Shown one piece after another: positions 1 through 18,000 of a stretch of DNA of 23,977 nt. The DNA is from Saccoglossus kowalevskii (lineage: Eukaryota; Hemichordata; Enteropneusta; Harrimaniidae): positions 15,916 to 39,892 of the forward strand of contig NW_003109096.1 in NCBI RefSeq assembly GCF_000003605.2, in the 5' to 3' direction. Within the stretch, counting starts at the first letter, position 1. Every line of letters begins with the position of its first letter. Below the pieces are notes generated by a model. That model did not search any database and was not told the origin of the DNA. It was given only the letters and a program-made list of their open reading frames with translations. The position numbers were made by a program, and so were the translations under genes.

Positions 1-278
1 AACTTGTCAGGCTAGCGTCGACTCTGCATAAAAAGGTCCGACTTCATATGTCAATGACTTGCCGCTTCCCGTGGGCTCGCTGACAAACACATCTCTCCCA
101 TCTGTGTCTGTGTGATAGTGTCTCGCTGGTAATCTTTGCAAGTAATATCATGGTAGTCTAAACGTTCCAGCACTTTTAAAGCCAAAACAAAGTCAGCTTG
201 GACATTCAGTTGTGAGAAATGACAAAATAAACGGTGCCAGCAATAGATTTCGAGTATGAAAGAACAAAATAAACGCAA
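1..278 (-). pseudogene. RecQ-like helicase fragment, frame-broken
   Basis: Read on the minus strand, one frame gives DFVLALKVLERLDYHD followed by KDYQ, typical of the start of RecQ-type helicase domains. A second frame then gives DVFVSEPTGSGKSLTYEV, containing a clear Walker A (PTGSGKS). A frame change near 105-125 is needed to join them, and the segment stops at about position 1-10. It may be a broken gene or part of a mobile element; it overlaps the left arm of the inverted repeat. Walker A is seen directly; the family name is inference. Confidence 0.5.
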
Positions 279-327
279 TCAAAGGCGCCGACCACGCGCG
301 TTGGGAATAAATAGAACGCGTCGCGAC
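179..327 (+). repeat. Left arm of a long imperfect inverted repeat
   Basis: Pairs with 976-1125 in opposite orientation. Shared stretches include GTCAGCTTGGAC, GGCGCCGACCACGCGCGTTG and AATAAATAGAACGCGT. Central spacer is about 650 bp. The arm overlaps the start of the helicase-like frame. Confidence 0.8.
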
Positions 328-975
328 GAGAAATCTCTTTCACTCAGGCAAACGCGCACACACATGCTATTTCCGTACATTGAATACGTTGGCAACGGAA
401 AGGACAAGTTTAAATCATCTTTGTAAGCAACAGTCTCACACTGAATATAAGTTTATAAATTATCAAACTAACATTCAATGAATCGGACTGCGACGGTTAA
501 GACGAAAGGACAAGGCTAAGACGAAAAACATGTGACAGTACGATTATGCTCGTCTAGTACACGCCCGGGGAGTACAAATTCAAGTATCTAACTTCCCAAT
601 ACAAAAGAGGATTTAGTATCAGCAATAATTTCTAGTACTGCCTGGATAATTGTGTATTATTAGTTGACATCAGACATATAACTGTACAAGATTTTTTGAA
701 CAATGTCTCAAATTTCCTAAAGAATATTCAAATAAGTTGGGATTAATATGAATTGAATATCCATCTTTTGAAAAATCAGCTAAACAGTTCACCAGCCACG
801 ATTATGGTGAATTGGCGAGTTCTCAACGAAGACGACCGGACGTCTCCGGTCATAATCTGGCTGGTTCGAATTTATCCACTTTTACAGTGATGAATATTGC
901 GTTCGAGTCAATGTATTAAATGTAAGTGCGTTGGGAAATAGCATAATTATATTGCATGAGTGACTGAGGTTGGTG
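328..975. other. Spacer of the inverted repeat, no gene seen
   Basis: AT-rich, no credible coding frame. Contains a nested hairpin at 791-865: outer arms ACCAGCCACGATTATG and CATAATCTGGCTGGT, with an inner GACCGGA-cgtc-TCCGGTC palindrome at 834-851. Confidence 0.6.
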
Positions 976-1125
976 TCACAACGCGTTCTATTTATTTCCA
1001 ACGCGCGTGGTCGGCGCCTCTGATTGCGTTTATTATGTATTTTTATTATCGAAATGTTTCACTGGCTGAAATTTTTTTTTTGTTATGTCTCGCAACTGAA
1101 CGTCCAAGCTGACAATGTTTTGGCT
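976..1125 (-). repeat. Right arm of the long imperfect inverted repeat
   Basis: Reverse complement of 179-327 with scattered substitutions and small indels in its outer half. The plus strand here again reads LNVQAD, the peptide found on the minus strand of the left arm, so the repeat is an inverted duplication that includes helicase-fragment sequence. Confidence 0.8.
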
Positions 1126-1910
1126 GTATACATGCACTCGTCAAAATTTGTTTGTGTCATGATATGAAAAACTGCCGTGGAAAGTGTCGCGATCGCGTGT
1201 AGTACAGTTAAAACAAACTTCGCGTAAGTCGCTAATCGTGGGCAATTCAAGTAGCCTGCGACCCCTGACCCTTTTCACGATTGGCCACGATAAAATGATA
1301 GACATCTGCGCGACTATCATTTGCATATGGAAGTACCCGGATCTGGTAAGAAATCTTACCAGTGAATTTGCAACACCGGACAGTCGGCGGTCGTGCCTTA
1401 CGACACTCCATACTTCCTGTCCCGGCGTTCGCAATTTATTCACGGTTATTACGTTTATACACAATATTTATTGATGATAACATATTAATATTAGGTACGA
1501 CCGACAGTCACGTAAAATGCTAAGATTATTGAAGACAATAGAAAATGCAGACGCGTTTTCTTACTTTACATCGGTCTCAGAAACGTGACGGGATTAGACT
1601 CCCGTCATTAAATGAAAACGTTCGCGCAGCTCAAAACATGTTTTGTTGCTATTTCGGGCTGATAATATCATCAAATTATTATTACACGCCGGGAAAAGAC
1701 GAGATACCGCAAAGTATGCACTCGTGAGTTACCGGAATGCATTGACCTTGCCGATCGAAATAATTAAGAATTAATAATTTCGTACTGCCTTCGTGCATAC
1801 TTTGCAGTATTTTCGTAATGACCGCAGACTATTGAACAGTAGGGAGAAATAATGAAGTTGCTCACATTGCCTTGAAATGGTTTTATATAATTGTCCGTTC
1901 TTCTTTGCAG
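1126..1910 (+). other. Probable intron 1 (3' part) of P450 copy 1
   Basis: No coding exon recognised. 1527-1900 matches 14105-14460, which lies inside intron 1 of copy 2, so this stretch is intronic. Exon 1 of copy 1 would be farther upstream, outside the window. A 20-bp perfect palindrome CTGGTAAGA-aa-TCTTACCAG lies at 1343-1362. Confidence 0.6.
1527..1880 (+). repeat. Intron 1 block shared with copy 2, with two stem-loops
   Basis: Paralogous to 14105-14460. It keeps a GACGGGA-ttagac-TCCCGTC hairpin (1587-1606) and a larger stem pairing 1709-1721 (GCAAAGTATGCAC) with 1793-1805. Both stems recur in copy 2. Confidence 0.75.
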
Positions 1911-9712
<7,802 letters not shown>

Positions 9713-10156
9713 ATACTCAGGAAAGCGAGTACATCATTTATCAAGAACATATAATACCAATGTGATTACACATTTGTGTGGTACTCGTACTGAATCTAAA
9801 CTATTTATGTTTATTTTTGGGGTTGGTGATTACTTCTTAGAAGTTTTGCCTGACATAGTTTTTTTAATGACATTTTGACATTTCTTGCAACAACAAAATG
9901 TCTTCTTATCTTCTGTCACCATTGTGATACACATAATTATCAATCAACTTTATATTCACCGATATTCGTTATTCATTATCTACATTATCATAGGCAATGC
10001 AGTAATACTTACGCGATGTTATAAATACACGTATAGAAATATGAAATTCGGATGAAACATTCGTGTGTATATTCAGGGCTTCAAGTCTATATTGTTATTG
10101 ACTGGCCTGGCCCTGTTATTTAAATATTGTATATTATCATTCCTTTCAAGAATAAA
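9713..10156 (+). other. 3' UTR of P450 copy 1 to polyadenylation signal
   Basis: AT-rich non-coding sequence after the TGA stop, ending at the first clear AATAAA (10151-10156), which is followed by a GT-containing stretch. Confidence 0.6.
10151..10156 (+). terminator. Polyadenylation signal AATAAA for P450 copy 1
   Basis: Canonical hexamer about 440 bp after the stop codon; cleavage would be expected around 10165-10185. Confidence 0.55.
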
Positions 10157-10417
10157 GAAATCGTGAAATGTAGTACAATTTCTTGTTTGGTATTAGCAAA
10201 AGACATATCTGAAACCAATAGAAATGCTATACAGTCACACACCATAGGAATGTATTAGTACAGTTCAAACACTTTCTCGTCTCTACACATTATTATAATG
10301 CTGTAGTTCAATATGCAATCGAAAGTGTTTTTTCCTGGATTCCCCGGTCACGACGGCCCACATTATAAATGTATATTTCACGAGCCCTGCTATATGATTG
10401 GTTGTGCCATTCAAAAT

Positions 10418-10431
10418 AGGTCACAAGGTCA
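10418..10431 (+). promoter_or_regulatory. AGGTCA direct repeat, 2-bp spacer (DR2)
   Basis: Two perfect AGGTCA half-sites separated by CA, about 1.5 kb upstream of the copy 2 TATA box. DR elements of this half-site bind RXR heterodimers, and vertebrate CYP3A genes are controlled through such sites. It lies at the front of a dispersed repeat, whose relative at 12410-12432 has AGGTCA and GGGTCA with a 7-bp spacer. Confidence 0.45.
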
Positions 10432-10438
10432 CGCTACG

Positions 10439-10461
10439 TTGTTGTTGTTGTTGTTGTTGTT
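10439..10461. repeat. (GTT)n microsatellite
   Basis: Seven to eight perfect GTT units directly after the DR2 site; the homologous place in the second repeat copy near 12445 is only T-rich. Confidence 0.9.
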
Positions 10462-10744
10462 ACTTCAACGTGTATAGGATTGCGAGACTGCGTGAACGGT
10501 GACAGATTTATATAAACTTGGAAAGATGAACGTCACATCAAAGTATTTCGCATTGTTCTTATGATCATAATATCAGAGAATTGTATCCATTTATTTGAGT
10601 AGACAGAGTGGGACAATTGCAGGTTTGTATTACACGTGATAATGTTTCAGGTTCAAAGTTTGTTCAAATTGTCGACGGCCCCGGATTGGTCAGACACTCA
10701 TTTTCGTCATAGCACAAGGACGAATAAAGTGACGAATTGGGTGA

Positions 10745-11072
10745 CGCAATGTACACAGACTTAGCATTTAGATTTACAAATAAACTTTCATCATGTTTTA
10801 AGACTGAATGTACGCAGACATTGCGTTTATTTTCACAAACGACCGTTCGCCACATTTACGATTCACAAGTGAACTTTCACCACATTTTAAGGTTAAATGC
10901 ACGCAGACGTTGTGTTACGATTCACAAGTGAACTTTCACCACATTTTAAGTTTGAATGTACGCTGACATTGTGTTACGATTCACAAGTGAACTTTCACCA
11001 CATTTTAAGGTTGAATGTACGCTGGCATTGTGTTACGATTTACAAGTGAACTTTCACCACATTTTAAAGTTG
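10745..11072 (+). repeat. Minisatellite A, about 60-bp units
   Basis: About five units. The last three are well conserved (GATTCACAAGTGAACTTTC then ACCACATTTTAAG and GAATGTACGCTGAC). The unit is related to the 61-bp unit at 13079-14006, and both arrays are preceded by a matching lead (GGATTGGTCA at 10683 and 12960). Confidence 0.85.
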
Positions 11073-11886
11073 ATTGTCCGAACACACTGCCTTATTGTAC
11101 GCTCATTTGTATGCGTTCTTTTCAGCCCTTCACAGTTTTTGTGCTTTCTTATGCTAATACGTCTCCCAACTTGTTGTGATAGAACAATGCGTAAAGGCCA
11201 TACACGTTATTCTTTCTATTCAGTTTACAAGACGAAAATATTGATACCCAACATTCCCAATTCAGAGTGTGTTTGCTCAAGTAAAAATAAATGATCATCC
11301 TAAATGTCCTGCTCTAGACTGGCAATATTTGCTAGGCGGAACATTTGAGGGTGTGTCTATTTGCCAGATGAGATTGTTCAATGTCATTACGATTGAGTAA
11401 AATATATAAAATAAATAAAAATAAATATAAACAAAACAAAAAGGATAATTAAAAAATACTTGTATGAGAAGGACGAACTTGAATAAACAAAATGTATTCT
11501 CGGGGAGGGAACTATTGACGTAATTACATTGATAAGGGACGACGTCAAAAGATCGATGGTCCGAGTGTAAATAAGTGCGTCAAATGAGGTCAATATTAGG
11601 GCACGGACTTAGAACCAACTGCTATGATATACTACTGTCCGATTATCAATTTGTATTTAATGGTGAATGATCAATATTTATCAATTAAGTTTCAGTGGGG
11701 GTGGAGGGTTTTGGGAAAAAAATAGAGGAATTAAGTTTTGTATCCTACATTGAACTTTTGATGTTGTCCCTAACACAATTAGTACGCAAAGTATATAATT
11801 TATTGATGTAAACAAGCTCGCGTGCATGATGCCTAACTTCCGACCTCGCCGTACTGAGCATGCGCTGTTTACTTTGTATACGCGTC
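11073..11886. other. Intergenic spacer upstream of P450 copy 2
   Basis: No credible gene. An A-rich stretch at 11399-11445 (AAATAAATAAA-like) could be the tail of an old retroposon. The rest is unique-looking AT-rich sequence. Confidence 0.55.
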
Positions 11887-11894
11887 TATAAATA
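11866..11894 (+). promoter_or_regulatory. Core promoter of P450 copy 2
   Basis: TATAAATA at 11887-11894, with a forkhead-like TGTTTAC at 11866-11872. Transcription would start near 11917-11925, giving a 5' UTR of about 45 nt before the ATG at 11966. A GCGTG core (11820-11824) lies upstream but is too short to interpret. Confidence 0.65.
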
Positions 11895-11965
11895 GCTTGG
11901 ATTGGGGAGTTGAATTCAGAAGGAGTTTCTCGGGACAAGGTAAAGCAACTCTGAATTACTACGTC

Positions 11966-12042
11966 ATGGAGATGTCTTGGTTCCACAGCTTTTCACCCAC
12001 AACTTTCGTCCTTGTTGTCATAGTGATAGTTCTCCTGTATCT
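11966..12042 (+). CDS. Exon 1 of P450 copy 2 (signal anchor)
   Basis: Encodes MEMSWFHSFSPTTF followed by a Val/Ile/Leu-rich run (VLVVIVIVLLYL), the N-terminal ER anchor of microsomal P450s. The donor CT|gtaagt is in phase with exon 2 at 15578, giving L-Y-S-T-W across the splice. Confidence 0.88.
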
Positions 12043-15000
12043 GTAAGTATAGTATTACGAGCGTTAATGTATATAGTGAATTTCTTTATGTTTTCAGCTA
12101 AGCGCTGGAATTATCAGTACATTCTCGGCTAATCAGTTGCGGACAGCCCGGTTTTATGGCCAGGGTTGGGGGTAACAAAATACGAGGGACCACATCGAGA
12201 TTTTGGTATCATAATTATTTTCATTTAATCGAGCAAATGACGTAATTGTTCTGGAATAAGATAACATATTGTTTCAATATTATACTAACTCCATGCACAC
12301 TTACGGACCTGAAGCTTGAAGATTTCTCATAGGTTTAAAATTACACGAAACAACTACTGAACGTCCGGGTACATGCAATATAGGCTACTTTAACCCCACC
12401 ACCACTCAATATAGGTCATACTACAGGGTCACGCTGATTCGTAGTTTTTGTTTTTCTTATCGTGTATACGATTGCCACAAAGCGTCAGATTTGCATCAAG
12501 TCGGAATGACCGTGAATGTCAAACAAAAGCACCTCGATAACGTCATCGCTATAACCACTTTACTCGCAATGAGCAGTATTACATTTTCGTTTCTTTGGAA
12601 AAACTGCATTGTCTGTACCCCAAGCGCTCGAGGTTGTAATGTTACATGTGTAGCATTATCCTACCGGGCGGGCGGAACATTACAACCTCCAGCGCGGGGG
12701 TACATTGTCTTATGATTTCAGTCTTGAAACACCAAAACAAGAGAGCGGCGTTCTTGTGAGCGGGAGTACTGGAGCACTTGTTATCATATACCTCGTATTG
12801 CCCGGCAATGTAACCCTATGGAAGTGAGCCCTTACATCAGGGCAATAATTATACGTATCACGCCAGGCTTTCACCAATCAAAACAAAACGCGTCGTGTAT
12901 TTGAGGTTACGTCGTGGTAAAATTGTAATTACACAGATATTCACGATGGTGCAGGTCCCTGGATTGGTCATACCCAAATTGCACCATGGCGTAAGAATGA
13001 ATACTGTGCGATTATTGTGGCGTTGCGTACTTAAATAATAATATGACCTGTAGACATTCCGATAATCACATTTCATATTTCAATGTACCGACACACTACG
13101 TAATGAAAACCGTAAATGAACGTTCACCACAATCCAGGGTTCAATGTACCGACACACTGCGTAATAAAAACCGCAAATGAACGTTCACCACATTTCATGT
13201 TTCAATGTACCGACACACTACGTAATAAACACCGTAAATGAACGTTCACCACAATCCAGGGTTCAATGTACCGACACACTGCGTAATGAACACCGTAAAT
13301 GAACGTTCACCACATTTCATGGTTCAATGTACCGACACACTGCGTAATAAACACCGTAAATGAACGTTCAGCACATTTCATGTTTCAATGTACCGACACA
13401 TTACGTAACAAAAACCGTAAATGAACGTTCACCACAATCCAGGGTTCAATATACCGACACACTACGTAATGAACACCATAAATGAACGTTCACCACATTG
13501 CATGGTTCAATGTACCGACACACTACGTAATGAACACCGTAAATGAACGTTCACCACATTTCATGGTTCAATGTACCGACACACTGCGTAATAAACACCG
13601 TAAATGAACGTTCAGCACATTTCATGTTCAATGTACCGACACATTACGTAACAAAAACCGTAAATGAGCGTTCACCACAATTCATGGTTCAATGTACCGA
13701 CACACTACGTAATGAACACCGTAAATGAACGTTCACCACATTTCATGGTTCAATGTACCGACACACTACGTAATGAACACCGTAAATGAACGTTCACCAC
13801 AATCCATGGTTCAATGTACCTGACACACTACGTAATGAACACCGTATTAAAATGAACGTTCACCACATGTCATGGTTCAATGTACCGACACACTACGTAA
13901 TAAAACCCGTAAATGAACGTTCACCACAATCCAGGGTTCAATATACCGACACACTACGTAATGAAAACCGTAAATGAACCTTCACCACATTTCATGGTTC
14001 AATGTTCAGGCTTGAATTGTGACATGTTGCCTAAAGGAAGAAAAAAACAATGATCGCGTGAAAACGCTTATCGAAGACACAATTGCTACTCACCTCAATG
14101 GCATTGAAAACAATAGAAAACGTAGACGCGTTCGAATGTCTTCCTTAATTGGTTTTCTTACTACATCGACATCTGAAGCGCGACGGGATTAGACTCCCGT
14201 CATTAAACGCAAACGTTCGCAAAGCTCAGAACGTTTTTCGTTGCCATTTCGGGCTGATACATCTCATCAAATTATTATTACACGCCGGAAAAAGACGAGA
14301 ATGCTGCAAAGTATGCACTCAGGCGTTACGGGAACGCATTGACCTTGCCGATCGTAAGGATTGCGTATGCCTCTGTGCATACTTTGCGGTATTCTCGTAA
14401 TTACCGTTTACTATTTATTGAACAGTAGCGAGAAATATTGAAGTTGTTCACATTGCCTTAAGTTAGCGAGACTATTATTTGTGTTGAAAATTACGATTTT
14501 CACATTTATTTATTAATTGATGAAATGCACTATAAACTTTCATATGATAAAGTCAACATAACATAGAATGTCATGTACGTTGGTTAAAATGTTGATTTTC
14601 TGTAGGGAAGCAAGGCAGCCTCTGTCGTGTTTTCCAAAATCAACAACACAGGTTTAATCTGTGTGCCTATAAGTTTCAAAGATTAACTAAAGACAAAGCA
14701 ATGTTAAAGTGTGTTATCAGTAGCTTTAGTGGTTTGTCTCCGCCCCGTTTGTTTCAAAGATTAGCCGTTTGCATATGAATGTGTCAGGCACACAGACACA
14801 AGGTCACATACCCACTGAAAAAAAAAACATTGATTTTGGTGTTCTCATCTGCCGATTTTATCGAATTAAAGCTATCCCATTCCTCTATTTTTTTGGGTTT
14901 CCAATAGCCTTACACATTTGGGTGCCCCTACATATGTTAAAACAGACCTTGAAGGGAAATCAAATCGATTGTCATGATAATCAAGCTTGAAAATCTTTGC

Positions 15001-18000
15001 TGTGACTTCATGAACATTTTTCTTTTCAAAATACAAGGTCTTTAACAAAAAATAACATATACTTATTATCGTCAGATTAACACCAAATTCCCACAGCTTT
15101 AAGGTAACAATGAGCGGAACTTGAATGTGTCCAGACAAACTATTTCGTGGATTATTTACCAACGTGTTGTGGTTTGAGTTGGAGGCAATTCGACTAAAAC
15201 GGAAATTAAAATTCAGCACACCATTTTTTAAAACGCATTGCTTGAATAAAACTGACAAGACACATTCAATTTACCAGACTATTGAACAACAAGGAAAAGT
15301 GAAAAAGAAACTTGTTATCACCAGCATAAATGCGTAATTATTTTTTTTTTACAGAAAAGGTAATGTTTTACCTTTGATTGAGTAACGCGTCGTAGAATGC
15401 AGATACAGGCATGAAAAATACACTTTTGAAAAGCTTGAAGTCTTGCGATTCCAAAAATATATACTTTCTTGGATCTTTTTGTAGTCATTTAGTCACAGTT
15501 AGAAGATAAAAACAAGTATGCAAATAATAGTCTCGCTACCTTACAATGGTGTATATACTTGTCCGTTCTTGTTGTAGGTACTCAACATGGACATTCTCTA
15601 CTTTTAAAAATATGGGAGTCCGTGGCCCGACACCATGGCCATTCATCGGCAGCATGTTGGAGTATAGAAAGGTAAAGGAATACCCTGAAGTTTTTTTTCG
15701 TACTATCTGTCTTTATTTGAAAAATGAATCTATATGTACCAAATACATGCAAGTTTTAGATCAATATTTAACAGAATGGTTTGGGGTCTCCGCCTTTTTT
15801 TAGACATAATTTTCGGTTATTTTTTTAAAAATAAAAACGCGGAAAGCAAACAATTCACATTTCACATAATCTATTGATTTATGTAGAAGATAAATGAGAC
15901 ACCATCTCCATTATAAATTGTATCATACTATACAAGGACTTGTGTTATGTATTATTAGATAACATTTATATTTTATGTTAGGGTATGGTAATTAAAGATT
16001 TAGAATGGTCAAAGAAGTACGGAAAAGTCTTCGGGTAAGTCCGTCGAGATTCACGTCGACAATGTCTTTATTTGGAAATTGTTAAACATTGTTAAAATAT
16101 TCATTGAAACCCTTGGGATATTTTATTATAATAGGGTGTGTCTACATCGCGCGTTGAAATTTGCATATAACATTAGCACGTAACAAAGATTGAGATAAAG
16201 GAAAGAGTGGTATAAACAAAGATCAGTGATTACTTGAAATCGATACCAGGAAGGGGGTGGGGGTAGAAGAAAAGTTATATAACATTTTATTATTTAATAA
16301 TTTAGTAAAATACATAAGTTTGTCCAACTCCCTGTGGTAATACACTAGAAATGTTTTGTATTTATGTTTCTCTTTCGTTTGTAAATTCCTAATTCAGAAT
16401 CTATGAAGGACGTAGTCCAATGTTACTTGTCACGGACCCTGAGATGTGTAAACAGATATGTGTAAAACACTTTTCATCGTTCAGGAACAGAAAGGTAAGC
16501 ACAATCTAGATACACATTAATTTGCGTCGTTAATCTGTATACAGAAGTGGGCTGTAACAACTTTCAATGTAAAGTAATGTAATGTAATGTAATGTAATGA
16601 TATACAGCTATTTTCCTTGCCTGAGGCTAATATCATGAATTACATTTCCCGTGTGGCTGGTGTTAACCGAAGTCGAATGCCGTGGCCAATAACTAGGTAC
16701 TTAGGTAACATTTTTCGCCCTTACCAAGAACAGTTAATAATCAGTTAATATTCTTGCAGTTATTAACTCATAAATGTTTGCTATATCATGTCAAATATTT
16801 CATGAAATTTCTTTTGCTTCTTCCAGGCAATTCCACTAAGAAGCAAACCAATGAGTTCGGGTTTATTCCAACTTGCTGATAGCCGTTGGAAGGTTACGAG
16901 AAACACGTTGATTCCATCGTTCAGTGGCTCCAAAATGAGGCTGGTGAGGTTTGTTAGGTACTATTTAACTTAACCGACTAAGGGTGAAACATCGCTGGTG
17001 TAAATCATCAGCAGTGTGCTATTATATTATTTGTTTTAGCGACTTTCTATTGCTATGGTCACTGCATGAATCACAAATATTTTGACAAAATTTAGAAACG
17101 AAATTTCCTTTCTACCTCAATTCATTTATTCAATGATAAATTAAAATTATTTTTTCTTATTTATGAGCTCACCGAGGCGGCGCCAAGTAGTATTAGATTA
17201 GCGGGAATGGGAATATTTAAAATAAATATCTCAATTATCTGTTGAAATATTTGAAATCTTGAATTGTAATCAACAGTTCACGTTCGTGAAAAAAGGCAGC
17301 CGACGCTATGAAATCTCTATAAACTGTCACAAATTTAGAAAGGAAAGGACATATCGACTTGAGAAATGGATGTTCATCAAACATTATGTTCATTACGTAG
17401 TGTGTCGGTATTCGAAAGACGTCAGTTTGGCGTGGGATTCGATGGACTTCTATTGAGAAGTATGACATTTATTTATAAAAGTTATAAAACAAGAAATTAC
17501 CTTGTGGTGGAAAACATGCTTCGAGGTACAGGTCGTGATGGCACATACAAACAAATGTTACCAAAAATGTCATTTTTTTGTACAAGAAACACAAACATTA
17601 AAATTGCTTCTGAAATTTGCTGTCTCATGTAATTTCAAAATTGTTCTTGTAATAAGGTTCATATGTATTAAGGCTCCGAAATGTTAACAATGTATATTCA
17701 TAAACAGTTTATATTTGTATATTCATATATTAGGTTTTATTGGCCCGCAAATCTGCATAAGTACCTTCAGCTGCATCTCAACCTTCTCTGTTATTATTAT
17801 TTCAGATGTCTCCTCTTATCAGCAGATGTGCCGATGAGTTAATAAAAAACATGGAGGCACATTGCAAAGAAGGGAAGACAGTACAGTGTAAAGAGTAAGT
17901 ATTGTTACTATGAAATCAAATACATAGTATTAATATCTAGTACATACATAATCGATGTTTGGTTTCACAATCACAATTTATAATGTGAAAAATTATTCAT

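Noticed and set aside
1184-1474. Overlapping plus and minus frames of about 100 codons
   Set aside because: No family resemblance; a possible donor at CTG|gtaaga (1345) is out of phase with exon 2 and the encoded peptide is not a membrane anchor.
11820-11824. GCGTG core as a xenobiotic response element upstream of copy 2
   Set aside because: Five bases occur often by chance; no flanking consensus support.
11387-11986. Minus-strand open frames in the spacer and over exon 1 of copy 2
   Set aside because: Low-complexity A/T-driven frame and an antisense shadow of the promoter and exon 1; no domains.
13543-13977. Open frames with repeated NVPTHYV and NERSP peptides in minisatellite B
   Set aside because: The 61-bp unit is not a multiple of three, so the frame rotates with each unit; no long stable reading frame.
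13079-14006. CRISPR-like array
   Set aside because: Contiguous tandem repeats without unique spacers, inside a eukaryotic intron.
14872-15258. 128-codon minus-strand frame inside the TIR element
   Set aside because: No recognisable transposase motifs or domain; composition like surrounding AT-rich DNA.
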